Positions 1 to 8,213 of a DNA stretch of 29,365 nucleotides are shown one piece after another (position 1 is the first letter of the stretch; every line of letters starts with the position of its first letter). The notes beneath the pieces were generated by a model that saw only the letters and a list, made by a program, of their open reading frames with translations, had not been told where the DNA came from and did no database searches. The stretch covers positions 1-29,365 of the IMG/VR virus record IMGVR_UViG_3300020204_000268, one strand, 5' to 3'. The stretch comes from a virus. Both the position numbers and the translations under genes were made by a program.

Positions 1-1
1 C

Positions 2-1234
2 TCAGTCTCAACAAATAATACGAGCACCAGCACAAGTACAACCACTAGCACTAGTACGGTGAACAGCACCAATACTAACACAAATAATAATGTAAACAGT
101 GGTACAGTAACTTACAATAACAACAATAACAATGTGCAAAGCGGCACAGTTACAAACATTAATCAAAACACCACAAACGGAACAGTCACAAACAATAATA
201 ACAATGTGATGAGTGGTGCTGTAACTTACACAAACAACAATGTGCAAAGTGGTACAGTTACAAACAATAACAATAATGTAAACACCTCAACAAACACCAA
301 CACAAACACAAACCATAACATTAATTCTGGCACTCAAACATTCAATAACAATAACGTGAGTTCCAGTACTTCTGCCAACGTTAACACTAACAACAATATA
401 AATTCTGGCACACAAACATTTAATAATAATAATGTGAGTTCTAGTAACAATGTTAATACAAATCACAATGTCAATTCAGGTACACAAACATTTAACAACA
501 ATAATGTTAGCACAAGCACCAGCACCAATACAAATCATAACATTAATTCGGGTACAATGACGTATAATAACAACAATGTCAGCACCAGTACCAACATTAA
601 CAAAAATGAAAATACTGGTACAATGACTAACATCAATCAAAACACCAATATTTCAGCCAGTGATAATACAAATAGAAATATCAGCACAAGCACAAGTCAG
701 AATACAAATGTAAATCAAAATATCAATTCTGGCACAATGACATATAATAACAACAATGTAAATGCAACGACTAGTACAAACACAAATGTAAATCAAAACA
801 ACAATACATCAACTGCAACAAATGTAAACCAAAACATTAATTCTGGTGAAATGACTAATCGTAATATCAATCAAAGTGAAATTACACAGAGAGTCATTCA
901 ACCTCCACCAACAGCAATTGCTCCTGCAATGATGAGCATGGGTTCAGACCTTTGCGTGACTGGCGTATCTGGTGCAACACAAACACAAGTTTTGGGTATC
1001 AGTTTTGGTGCTACAAAAAGAGATTATAATTGTGAGAGATTAAAACTTTCCAAAACTCTTTATGATATGGGTATGAAAGTAGCTGCTGTTGCAACTATGT
1101 GTCAAGACCGCCGTGTATTTGATGCCATGATGGCTGCAGGAACGCCTTGTCCATACGAAGGTAAAATTGGTGAAGAAGCTAAAGTTGCTTGGAATTCAAA
1201 TCCAGATAGAGTGCCTAGAGTAGTAAACGAATGA
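2..1234 (+). CDS. Asn/Thr/Ser-rich repeat protein, C-terminal part (5' end outside window)
   Basis: The frame is open to the left edge, with no stop between base 2 and the GTG at 59, so the true start lies outside the window. Most of the visible protein is built from repeats around [IV]xSGTxT[YFN]NNNNV, spaced about 12-14 residues apart at first and about 24-30 later, joined by alternating N/T/S runs. The last ~100 residues are of normal complexity and hold four cysteines (LCVTG, YNCER, TMCQD, TPCPY) with motifs such as MCQDRRVFDAMMAAGTPCPY. The repeat pattern suggests a beta-solenoid or fibre shaft capped by a conserved C-terminal domain, so a tail-fibre or adhesin role is plausible but inferred. 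The stop overlaps the next start (ATGA). I recognise no named family. Confidence 0.8.
   Translation, partial: SVSTNNTSTSTSTTTSTSTVNSTNTNTNNNVNSGTVTYNNNNNNVQSGTVTNINQNTTNGTVTNNNNNVMSGAVTYTNNNVQSGTVTNNNNNVNTSTNTNTNTNHNINSGTQTFNNNNVSSSTSANVNTNNNINSGTQTFNNNNVSSSNNVNTNHNVNSGTQTFNNNNVSTSTSTNTNHNINSGTMTYNNNNVSTSTNINKNENTGTMTNINQNTNISASDNTNRNISTSTSQNTNVNQNINSGTMTYNNNNVNATTSTNTNVNQNNNTSTATNVNQNINSGEMTNRNINQSEITQRVIQPPPTAIAPAMMSMGSDLCVTGVSGATQTQVLGISFGATKRDYNCERLKLSKTLYDMGMKVAAVATMCQDRRVFDAMMAAGTPCPYEGKIGEEAKVAWNSNPDRVPRVVNE
89..870 (+). repeat. Degenerate tandem repeats coding for SGTxT-NNNN units
   Basis: AAC/AAT-rich DNA repeats encode successive units such as NSGTVTYNNNN, QSGTVTNNNNN, NSGTQTFNNNN and NSGTMTYNNNN. 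The protein units are more alike than the DNA, because AAT/AAC and the third positions of ACN/AGN codons vary. That suggests selection on the protein rather than recent tandem duplication. The repeats end before the Pro-rich hinge near 897. Confidence 0.8.
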
Positions 1235-3144
1235 AAAACTTCTTTTTTGTTTTGATGATTTTTATATCGTCAATAACAAACGCTCAATCTGTGAACACAC
1301 TTGATCCAAATCAAGTTTACACTACAAATAATATTGTTCTTCCTACAAACCAAGGTGGTCCATCATCTTGGACGAATGGTATTTATCAAGATAATTTAAC
1401 TTGTTGGGCATTTGGTCTATTTGGATATTGTGGACCAAATCCAATAGTACGACCAGGAAATGATATAAATTTTTCTTATGGCCAAACGGACTTATATCAG
1501 ACGCGATCTGTGGCCAGCCTTTTTTCCAATCCTACAAAATTACAAATTAATGGTTATAATTTTGGTTTTACTGCTAAAAATGGAAATGGCTGGGATGATG
1601 GTAGAGTGGACCAATTGAATGCTTATGTAAATCTTTATGATCGCAATGGTGGCGTATTAGTAAGTAAAAATTATGATTTGAATTATAAATTCAATTGGAC
1701 GACATTTAATTATAATGAAACGTTTACAAAGCCCTATGCTGTAAATGATGTTGGAAATATTCGTTATGGTTTTGTAGGTAAAGATAACAATTTTTGGGCA
1801 GGACCATACGGACCAGAAATAAACAATATTAGTTTTTCATTAAAATACTCTGTTGATCCTTGTTCAATAAATGTATTAAGTTCACCAAGTTGTCCTGGTT
1901 ATATCAATGCAATCAATAGTTTGACACCAGCGCCATTGGTTACCTCAACTGAAGTTGTAACAAGTAGCACTATCTCAACAACGCTTCAACCTCCAACAAC
2001 AATATCACAAACGCCAGTTACATCAGTTGTTAATGCTGCTTTACCAACAAGTTCTTCACCAGCTAGCGCACCTGTTTTAGTTTCAACATCCTCAAACAAT
2101 AACAAAGAAACAACTGTAAATTCCAACAGTGTATTAATTGGTTTAAGTGTCGTGGCCAAAAATGCACAAAGAGAACAATCAATTGCAATGCAAGCTGCAC
2201 AAAATGCTGTGGCAGCCGCAGAACAAACTGCACAGTTGGCACAACAAGAAGCAGTAAATGTTGCTCAAGCTTCGGCTTCTCAAAGTATTGCCATGGCCAT
2301 GCCCACAACAACAAAAAGTGACTCAGCAACACAAAAAACTGACCAATCTAATGTATTGCCAATGACAAATTCATCAAATCAATTTGTGCAAAATATTCAA
2401 CCAATTGTTCAACCAAATACAAAAACAAATGAAAAAAATAATTTAAATAATTTTTCAGTAAACGCTGCTCAAGAGAGTTTTCAAAGTCAAAATTTGCCAA
2501 TAAGCACAATGATTCGTGAACAATCTGCAATTTTACAACCTCAAGTAACAACACCGGTTGTGCCGCAGAGACAAACTACAATTACACAAACACAACCACA
2601 AACAAGTTCTTTGCCAACTGTGGTTCAAGAACAAACAACGATTACACAAACACAAACATCATTTGCTTTATTACCACCACAACAATCACAACAAATAATT
2701 ACACAAACAATTCCAGTTTTTGTAAGTGATGCAGCACAAACACCTCAATCGTTTTTAAGTGTGAGCCAACAATCAATTTTTACAACAAATGATTTGACCA
2801 TATTTGAATCACAAAAACTTTTAACAGACAGAACAAATCCAATAAATGATATTATTGAAGGCCGAAATATTGAACTTCCAACAACTTCAACGATTCAACA
2901 AAAAACAACTGTAAATACGAATGTTTCTGATAACGAAATTTCAGGTAGTGTAAATATAAACAAAATGGCAACATCACCAGTTGGATACAATCAGTATTTA
3001 AGTTTCGTTATTGCAGATGCGTCTTTTTATGCTCCAAAAGAGATTTATAAAGGACAAAAAAATGTTGACAATGTTCGAGCATTAAGACGAATGAGCTCGG
3101 ATAGATTACATCAAGAAATGATAGATCAACAATATAGGAAATAA
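1231..3144 (+). CDS. Secreted phage protein with Sec signal peptide and low-complexity Q/T/S linker
   Basis: This 637-residue protein starts with a clear Sec signal peptide: MKN, a hydrophobic FFFVLMIFISS core, and a likely cut after SITNA. Residues about 20-215 form a Gly/Asn/aromatic-rich region, probably beta, with a few Cys (LTCWAFGLFGYCG, DPCSIN, PSCPGY). An Ala/Gln-rich helical stretch (about 300-350) and a long Gln/Thr/Ser linker follow. A conserved-looking end (about 580-637) contains FYAPKEIYKGQKNVDNVRAL and DRLHQEMIDQQY. I remember similar tails on proteins of other aquatic T4-like phages. It overlaps the preceding stop by ATGA and leads straight into the next gene, so co-translation is likely. 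Export to the periplasm or outer membrane is inferred from the signal; the function is unknown. Confidence 0.75.
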   Translation: MKNFFFVLMIFISSITNAQSVNTLDPNQVYTTNNIVLPTNQGGPSSWTNGIYQDNLTCWAFGLFGYCGPNPIVRPGNDINFSYGQTDLYQTRSVASLFSNPTKLQINGYNFGFTAKNGNGWDDGRVDQLNAYVNLYDRNGGVLVSKNYDLNYKFNWTTFNYNETFTKPYAVNDVGNIRYGFVGKDNNFWAGPYGPEINNISFSLKYSVDPCSINVLSSPSCPGYINAINSLTPAPLVTSTEVVTSSTISTTLQPPTTISQTPVTSVVNAALPTSSSPASAPVLVSTSSNNNKETTVNSNSVLIGLSVVAKNAQREQSIAMQAAQNAVAAAEQTAQLAQQEAVNVAQASASQSIAMAMPTTTKSDSATQKTDQSNVLPMTNSSNQFVQNIQPIVQPNTKTNEKNNLNNFSVNAAQESFQSQNLPISTMIREQSAILQPQVTTPVVPQRQTTITQTQPQTSSLPTVVQEQTTITQTQTSFALLPPQQSQQIITQTIPVFVSDAAQTPQSFLSVSQQSIFTTNDLTIFESQKLLTDRTNPINDIIEGRNIELPTTSTIQQKTTVNTNVSDNEISGSVNINKMATSPVGYNQYLSFVIADASFYAPKEIYKGQKNVDNVRALRRMSSDRLHQEMIDQQYRK

Positions 3145-3146
3145 AA

Positions 3147-3767
3147 ATGCCAGAAGAAATTAAAGATGTTAATAAAAAAATTGATGTTGCTGAAGCTGCA
3201 GTTAAAAAATATGCTAGTAAAGATACTGTTATTAGTATTGGCGGTTATGAATTTACGCCTGCTAAATTAATGGTTGCTGCGACACTTGTATCATCAACAC
3301 TTGGTGGTCTTTATGGTGCGTTTGAAGTATATAAAGACTACATCAGTATGAAAAAGAAAATTGCAGAATTTGTTTCGCCTGATTTATCTGAATATGATAA
3401 ACGATTAGCCGTTCTTGAAGGTGAAAGTCAAAAAACTAATGACTACACAAGAGACATTAAAAATGATTTAAAAAGTGATATTCGCCGTAATGAATCTGTA
3501 ACTGAACAGGTCGAAAGAAGTGTTAAAACAGCTCAACGTGAAACTGAAGCTGAGATGCGTGAGATGCGTAAAGCTGTTCGTGAAGATTTAGAGAAAGCAA
3601 GAACAGAAGCAAATGAAATTCGCCGTGATATGGAAAAAACACGCAAAGAAATTAACACCGAGTTTTCATCTGCACGCCGTGAAATTACCAAAGAAGTGGC
3701 TGATCTGAAGAAAGAAGTTGATAGTAAAATTCAAAAGGCAATGGATAATCCGTTAGCAAACAAATGA
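3147..3767 (+). CDS. Membrane-anchored coiled-coil protein
   Basis: This 206-residue protein has one probable membrane segment near residues 40-62 (LMVAATLVSSTLGGLYGAF). A very long charged region (about 85-200) follows, rich in Glu/Lys/Arg heptads such as REMRKAVREDLEKARTEANE, which reads as a continuous coiled coil. It begins three bases after the upstream stop, and its own stop overlaps the next start by ATGA. The shape (one membrane helix plus a long rod) is compatible with an envelope-spanning or lysis-related protein, but no family motif supports that. It is the third gene of the left cassette. Confidence 0.75.
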   Translation: MPEEIKDVNKKIDVAEAAVKKYASKDTVISIGGYEFTPAKLMVAATLVSSTLGGLYGAFEVYKDYISMKKKIAEFVSPDLSEYDKRLAVLEGESQKTNDYTRDIKNDLKSDIRRNESVTEQVERSVKTAQRETEAEMREMRKAVREDLEKARTEANEIRRDMEKTRKEINTEFSSARREITKEVADLKKEVDSKIQKAMDNPLANK

Positions 3768-4261
3768 TTGATCCAATCACAGCACTAGCTGGTATACAAT
3801 CGGCTGTTGCATTAGTAAAGAAAATATCTAAAACAGTAGATGATGTTTCATCTCTTGGTCCAGTTTTAGGTAAATATTTTGATGCTAAAAGCACAGCAAC
3901 AAAAGCAGTTGTCGAAGCCAAAAGAAGCGGCACTAGCTCTAGTATGGGTGCAGCTATTCAAATTGAAATGGCTTTGGATCAAACAAAACAATTTGAAAAA
4001 GAGTTACAACTTCTTTTTATGCAAGCTGGTAAAATTGATGTTTGGAATAATATCAAATCTAGAGCAGCTGCGATGGATTTAGAAATCGCTCGTGAAGCCA
4101 AAAAAGAAAAAGAATCTCAAATGAGAAGAAGGAAGAAGTTTTTTGAGGCTCTAGAGTTAATTATTGGTGTGACTATGCTTGTTATTGGTATTGGTGTTCT
4201 TGTATGGGGTGGTTATGAATTGTTGCAATATTGTAACACAACAAAAAGTTGCGGAAGATGA
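3764..4261 (+). CDS. Small membrane protein starting MIDPITALA
   Basis: This 165-residue protein opens with MIDPITALAGIQSAVALVKK. It has a Lys/Glu-rich helical middle with a basic patch (MRRRKKFFE) and a single strong membrane segment near residues 133-156 (LIIGVTMLVIGIGVLVWGGYELL), followed by a short tail with two Cys. Proteins with the MIDPI(T/S)A start, helical body and late membrane helix are common in aquatic T4-like phages, as I recall, and lack an agreed function. It overlaps the genes on both sides by four bases, so it is translationally coupled. A holin or spanin-like role is possible but not shown by any motif. Confidence 0.75.
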   Translation: MIDPITALAGIQSAVALVKKISKTVDDVSSLGPVLGKYFDAKSTATKAVVEAKRSGTSSSMGAAIQIEMALDQTKQFEKELQLLFMQAGKIDVWNNIKSRAAAMDLEIAREAKKEKESQMRRRKKFFEALELIIGVTMLVIGIGVLVWGGYELLQYCNTTKSCGR

Positions 4262-4434
4262 AATATATAGTTTTATTGATTTCATTTATTTTGATTGCAT
4301 GTTCTGATCCAGTAGATCAATGTGTTCAAAGAAAACAAGATAGTTGGCGAAAAAATAATCCAAATGCCGACCACGGCAAAGCAATCACTGCTAATGAAAA
4401 GTTTCGAAAAGAATGTAATAATTATAAAAAATGA
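4258..4434 (+). CDS. Small phage lipoprotein
   Basis: I chose the ATG at 4258 because it overlaps the upstream stop (ATGA) and gives a compact lipoprotein signal; an in-frame TTG at 4249 would only add three residues. The 58-residue protein reads MKYIVLLISF, then a lipobox LIAC with Cys at residue 17. The short hydrophilic tail contains CVQRKQDSWRKNNPNADHGK and a last Cys. After lipidation about 42 residues would be exposed in the periplasm. It has no Pro-rich stretch typical of Rz1 outer spanins. Small phage lipoproteins can act as outer spanins or in superinfection exclusion; neither can be decided here. Confidence 0.75.
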   Translation: MKYIVLLISFILIACSDPVDQCVQRKQDSWRKNNPNADHGKAITANEKFRKECNNYKK

Positions 4435-4537
4435 TTTTTGATTTTTGCGTAAAAATATGGTTGTCGTGTTTATACTTGCCTTATTACATGATTGCCTGTA
4501 TAAATGAACCAACAAATAAAAAATTGCCGCCTTCTGG

Positions 4538-4566
4538 TTGACAATTTGTTTTATTTCTGTTAAACT
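4538..4566 (+). promoter_or_regulatory. Sigma70-type promoter for the 4596 gene
   Basis: TTGACA (4538-4543), a 17-base spacer and TAAACT (4561-4566) form a good sigma70 match. A start near 4573 leaves a leader of about 23 bases with the ribosome site GAAGGA at 4583-4588. ATTGCCGCC lies just upstream; ATTGCC recurs near other promoters in this window. The gap 4435-4537 shows no other gene. Confidence 0.7.
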
Positions 4567-4595
4567 GACATTTTAAATTATGTGAAGGACTTTAA

Positions 4596-5660
4596 ATGCC
4601 TCGCGCTCGCGTTGTAAATTTTGAACCTAAATTTTCTGGCGAAATTACAAAAACCGACATTTTAAGTGCTTTGTCTTGGTATTCGCAAAACAAAGAAAAT
4701 AAAGATTCGCAAAAGTATGCTCTTGAGTTCTTAAAGAAGAAACACAAGCTTGATGCTAAACCGGTAATCAGAAAAAAATCTTCAACTTTTGGTTTCGTAT
4801 GCCGTATTGTAGCAAACGGTGCCACTCTGCCAATTGAAAATCAAACTTGGTTGGAAAATGAAGTTGAATTAATTCGAAAAGAACTTTCTTCCAAAAAGTT
4901 TGAAGAGACTGAAGAGAGTAAAGAAAATGTGGTTAATATTCAAGACCGCATTCGTGAGAGAGCTTCAGAGTGCATTGGTGAACTTGAAGGTCAGATTGAT
5001 GAATTGATTCTTTCTAACTTTAAAGCAAACACTTCACCGTACGGTTTATTTCATACAATGAATGTTAAACAGGCGCATACTCGACACATTGTTGATTGGT
5101 CTCGAAAGCGCCGTCAACAATTTGATGAAGCACTTACAAGCACCGATAAAGATGTAAAAGAAGCTTGGTCTAACTTTACAAAACCTAACATTAAAAAGTT
5201 GGTTTCTTTTTGTGATCAAGTAATTCTTGATTGTCAAAAACTTTCAGGTGAAGCAGCCAAAACTCGTAAACCACGCAAACGTAAGAATAAAAGTCCTGAT
5301 CAGCTTGTTGCAAAAGTTAAAATTTGCGAAGAGTTTAAAGAACTTAATCTAAAATCAATTGATGTTAAGACTATTCTAGGAGCAATGCAACTATGGGTTT
5401 ACAACACAAAAACTCGTAAAGTTGGTTGTTATCACGCAAACGATGCTGGTGGTTTTTCAATTAAAGGTACAACAATTCAAAACTTTAACGAAACGAAGTC
5501 AGTTCAGAAGAAACTTCGAAAGCCGGAGGTAAGTGTGCCAGAAGTCCTAAATGGAGGAAAAGTGATGCTTCGTAATTATATGGATGGCATTCGTGCCGTT
5601 GAAAGTGTTATGAACGGCCGCTTAAATACTGATACTATTTTACTCAAGGTAATAAAATGA
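4596..5660 (+). CDS. Conserved hypothetical protein of T4-like phages
   Basis: This 354-residue soluble, basic protein follows a clear promoter and ribosome site (GAAGGAC). Visible parts are an N-terminal domain (VVNFEPKFSGEITKTDILSA, about 7-26), a helical middle with NIQDRIRERASECIGELEGQ (about 113-132), and a strongly basic linker (TRKPRKRKNKSPDQLVAKVK, about 226-245). The C-terminal domain has WVYNTKTRKVGCYHANDAGG (about 268-287). I remember relatives in cyanophage-type genomes without assigned function. The basic linker would suit nucleic-acid binding, which is inference. Its stop overlaps the next start by ATGA. Confidence 0.75.
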   Translation: MPRARVVNFEPKFSGEITKTDILSALSWYSQNKENKDSQKYALEFLKKKHKLDAKPVIRKKSSTFGFVCRIVANGATLPIENQTWLENEVELIRKELSSKKFEETEESKENVVNIQDRIRERASECIGELEGQIDELILSNFKANTSPYGLFHTMNVKQAHTRHIVDWSRKRRQQFDEALTSTDKDVKEAWSNFTKPNIKKLVSFCDQVILDCQKLSGEAAKTRKPRKRKNKSPDQLVAKVKICEEFKELNLKSIDVKTILGAMQLWVYNTKTRKVGCYHANDAGGFSIKGTTIQNFNETKSVQKKLRKPEVSVPEVLNGGKVMLRNYMDGIRAVESVMNGRLNTDTILLKVIK

Positions 5661-6118
5661 CAATTTATCTAGACGATGAGCGAGATTATTCGCCAGTTAT
5701 TGAAGGTTGGGTTCGTGAATTTGTTTTAACAATGGATGAAGATGAAAACTTGTATCCAGGAAATGATTCTGGTAATGCACCTTATGGTGTAAAAATTATT
5801 TTTGATGGTTTTGCCGATCTTGAAACTGAAGATGAAAACGGTGAATACGTTTATCAAGAGAGTGCTGACAGAACTACAAAATCTTTCGCTGTCTTTGTGC
5901 ATAAAGACTCATTAACAAAAGAATTTCCTCCACATGACATTACACCTTGGGCTTTGATTCATCGGCCAAAAGAAGAGGTTTGTATTTGGGCATGGTATGA
6001 TGAAAAAACGGATGATGTGCAAATTATACCATTCGAAGACAATAACTCTACCGACTTAGACCATAATTTTATTGCCGATTTAATTTTTGCCATACAAAAA
6101 AGAGACACTGAACAGTAA
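5657..6118 (+). CDS. Strongly acidic protein starting MTIYLDDER
   Basis: This 153-residue protein overlaps the preceding gene by four bases. By hand count it has about 36 Asp/Glu and about 12 Lys/Arg, so it is very acidic. The start, MTIYLDDERDYSP, resembles the first strand and acidic turn of receiver-like domains (YLDDER), but I see no further receiver motifs. The rest is rich in aromatic and acidic residues (WALIHRP, CIWAWYDEKTDDVQIIPFED). No family is recognised. A small, highly acidic phage protein could mimic DNA, which is only a suggestion. Confidence 0.7.
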   Translation: MTIYLDDERDYSPVIEGWVREFVLTMDEDENLYPGNDSGNAPYGVKIIFDGFADLETEDENGEYVYQESADRTTKSFAVFVHKDSLTKEFPPHDITPWALIHRPKEEVCIWAWYDEKTDDVQIIPFEDNNSTDLDHNFIADLIFAIQKRDTEQ

Positions 6119-6120
6119 GA

Positions 6121-6152
6121 TTGCCGCATAACCTACATAATGGTGTTATACT
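6121..6152 (+). promoter_or_regulatory. Possible promoter for rnh
   Basis: TATACT (6147-6152) is a good -10 box whose predicted start (about 6159) lies only three bases from the ATG at 6162. The -35 match is poor: TTGCCG (6121-6126) is 20 bases away, wider than normal. ATTGCC is shared with other promoters here. There is no obvious ribosome site before the ATG. Confidence 0.4.
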
Positions 6153-6161
6153 GAGAGCACT

Positions 6162-7010
6162 ATGATTATATTTGACTACCAACAAATTGCTATTTCTAAC
6201 TTGATGGAACAAATTGGTTCTTCAAAGTCTTCTGTGGACGAAAATCTTGTTCGTCATATGATTTTGAACACGATTCGGACTTATGTAAAAAAGTTTAAAG
6301 AATCTCATGGTCCAGAGATTATCATTGCTTGTGACAATCGCAACTACTGGCGCCGTGAATATTTTCCACATTATAAAGCTGGTCGTAAGAAAGCTCGTGC
6401 AGCTTCAGGTCACGACTGGACTTCTATTTTTGAATCTCTAAACAAAATTCGTGAAGAATTAAAACATAACTCACCATACAAGGTAATTGATGTTGACGGT
6501 GCTGAAGCTGATGACATTATCGGTACACTTGTGCAAAAATATTCTATCACCGAAAAGATTATGATTCTTTCTAGTGATAAAGACTTTGCTCAACTTCAGC
6601 GTTACTCAAATGTTGAACAGTTTTCACCTATTTTGAAAAAACACATCAAAGAACCATTTCCTTTGGTGCAACTAAAACAACTTATTATTCGCGGAGATAA
6701 GAGTGATGGTATTCCTAATATTCTTAGCTCTGATGATTGTTTTGTATCTGCAACACGCCAAAAACCAATAACTGAATCTAAAATTATTAGGTGGTTGAAT
6801 CAAGAACCTAAAGATTTCTGCACAGATGAAATGCTTCGTAATTTTTCTCGTAATGAAACAATGATTGACTTAGCCAAAGTTCCTGATGTTCTAAAACAAA
6901 ATATACTAAATACATATGAATCTGCGAAGGGAAAAACTAAGCAGGAATTTATGAACTACATGATTGCGAACAGACTTAAAAATCTTATTGAAGTCGCACA
7001 TGAATTTTAA
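6162..7010 (+). CDS. rnh: RNase H / 5'-3' exonuclease (T4 Rnh, FEN1 family)
   Basis: In T4 this enzyme removes RNA primers from lagging-strand fragments and nicked or flap DNA, working with gp32. The 282-residue protein shows the ordered FEN1-family acidic motifs: ACDNRNYWRREYFPHYKAGR (D58, then the T4-like WRRE..P.YK block), VDGAEADDIIGTL (E115, D117, D118), ILSSDKDFAQL (D139, D141) and IRGDKSDGIPNI (D179, D182). The last is the metal-binding and helix-hairpin-helix region. Length is close to T4 Rnh (about 305). The ATG at 6162 lies just after a -10-like box, so the mRNA may be almost leaderless. The next gene follows after 11 bases. Confidence 0.92.
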   Translation: MIIFDYQQIAISNLMEQIGSSKSSVDENLVRHMILNTIRTYVKKFKESHGPEIIIACDNRNYWRREYFPHYKAGRKKARAASGHDWTSIFESLNKIREELKHNSPYKVIDVDGAEADDIIGTLVQKYSITEKIMILSSDKDFAQLQRYSNVEQFSPILKKHIKEPFPLVQLKQLIIRGDKSDGIPNILSSDDCFVSATRQKPITESKIIRWLNQEPKDFCTDEMLRNFSRNETMIDLAKVPDVLKQNILNTYESAKGKTKQEFMNYMIANRLKNLIEVAHEF

Positions 7011-7021
7011 TTGAGAAAAAC

Positions 7022-7447
7022 ATGAGTGCAGCAAAACTATATTCTGAAATTTTTGAAGATTTTGAAAAAGCGTCAACAAAACAAGATCGTTTGAGTGTTC
7101 TAAAAAAATACGATCATCCAATGTTTCGTCTTTTCTTGCAAGCTGCATTTCATCCAAATGTTGTATTTGATGTTAACATTCCAAAATACAGGCCTGCGGT
7201 TGAACCTGCTGGTTTGAATTACACATATCTTGACTCTGAGATGACTAAGATGTATCGATTTGTCAAAGATCATCCCTCACGGCCTTTAGGTCTTACAGAT
7301 AAGAAAAAAACTGAACTGCTTCTTGTTACCTTAGAGTCACTTCACAAAGATGAAGCTGTGTTGCTTGAAAAACTTATTAAAAAAGACTTAGGTATTAAAC
7401 ATCTCACACCAAAACTTGTAGACGAAGCATTTCCTGGCCTATTATGA
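7022..7447 (+). CDS. DUF6433-like conserved T4-type phage protein
   Basis: The 141-residue protein has the pattern I associate with DUF6433 proteins found near rnh in cyanophage-type genomes. It has an N-terminal helix (LYSEIFEDFEKA), then LFLQAAFHPNVVFDV, a YRPAVEPAGLN turn, ELLLVTLESLHKDEAVLLEK, and a C-terminal KHLTPKLVDEAFPGLL. The function is unknown. It follows rnh by 11 bases and its stop overlaps the next start (ATGA), so it sits in the same transcription unit. The family name is from memory and should be checked. Confidence 0.7.
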   Translation: MSAAKLYSEIFEDFEKASTKQDRLSVLKKYDHPMFRLFLQAAFHPNVVFDVNIPKYRPAVEPAGLNYTYLDSEMTKMYRFVKDHPSRPLGLTDKKKTELLLVTLESLHKDEAVLLEKLIKKDLGIKHLTPKLVDEAFPGLL

Positions 7448-8196
7448 AAGTTGCTGTCGTAACGCCGACTATCGGGTCCGACTATCTTGCTAAATGTATT
7501 GAAACGGTTCAAAATCAAACCTATAGTGATTTAACACATTACATTTTCTTAGATGGTGAAGAACATTACGAAAAAATTCATCCATACATCTATGACCATT
7601 GTGGTCAAAAAACAATCAAAACAATTGCTTTAGAAGAAAATATTGGAAAAGGTTGGTATGGCCATCGTGTTTATGCTGCTTGTTCATTTCTTGTAAATGC
7701 GGATGTAATTTGTTATCTTGATGAAGACAATTGGTACGAACCAAATCACATAGAAACAATCGTTGACAAAATAAAATCTGGTTACGATTGGGTTTATTCA
7801 TTTAGAAATATATACGACAAAGATGGAGAATTTATTTGTGAAGATAATTGTGAATCACTTGGCAAATGGCCTGTTTATGTTAATTCATCGCTATATCACA
7901 TTGATACCTCAACTTTTGGAATTCGCCGTGATATTGCTACTTCTGTTGGCCATGCCTGGTACGGCCAATGGGGTGCTGATAGACAATTCTTTTCAGCATT
8001 AAAAAAGCATTTTCCAAAATTTGAAGGTACTCGACAGTACACTTGCAATTATCGATTAGACGGCAATCCCAAATCCGTTACAAAAGAGTTTTTTATTCAA
8101 GGAAATCAACAAACGCTAGAACAATATGGCGGTGAATACCCTTGGAAGAAAAAACAGGTCCTAACAATTGGACCCGGTATTACTTTAATAGACTAA
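7444..8196 (+). CDS. Family 2-like glycosyltransferase (GT-A fold)
   Basis: The 250-residue protein begins with the typical nucleotide-sugar strand MKVAVVTPTIGSDYLAKCIE, followed by VQNQTY (the S(V/I)xxQ(T/S)Y motif of family 2 enzymes). LEENIGKGWYGHRVYA (63-78) corresponds to the N(I/x)G motif. A DxD-like metal site, CYLDEDNWYEP (D93-E94-D95), follows. Further on are GIRRDIATS and WGADRQFF, the usual acceptor-side acidic motif region. There is no signal or membrane helix, so it acts in the cytoplasm. Phage enzymes of this kind modify DNA bases or virion proteins; which applies is unknown. It overlaps the preceding gene by four bases. Confidence 0.85.
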   Translation: MKVAVVTPTIGSDYLAKCIETVQNQTYSDLTHYIFLDGEEHYEKIHPYIYDHCGQKTIKTIALEENIGKGWYGHRVYAACSFLVNADVICYLDEDNWYEPNHIETIVDKIKSGYDWVYSFRNIYDKDGEFICEDNCESLGKWPVYVNSSLYHIDTSTFGIRRDIATSVGHAWYGQWGADRQFFSALKKHFPKFEGTRQYTCNYRLDGNPKSVTKEFFIQGNQQTLEQYGGEYPWKKKQVLTIGPGITLID

Positions 8197-8213
8197 GGAG
8201 ATTATTTTCTAAA

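Noticed and set aside
89-870. A CRISPR array or noncoding satellite
   Set aside because: The repeats keep one reading frame throughout, vary at third positions, and lack uniform spacers.
4249-4257. TTG start for the lipoprotein
   Set aside because: ATG 4258 overlaps the upstream stop as ATGA and gives a standard lipoprotein signal.
6905-6912. CTAAATAC as a late promoter inside rnh
   Set aside because: It is internal to a coding region with no gene start nearby; chance match in AT-rich DNA.
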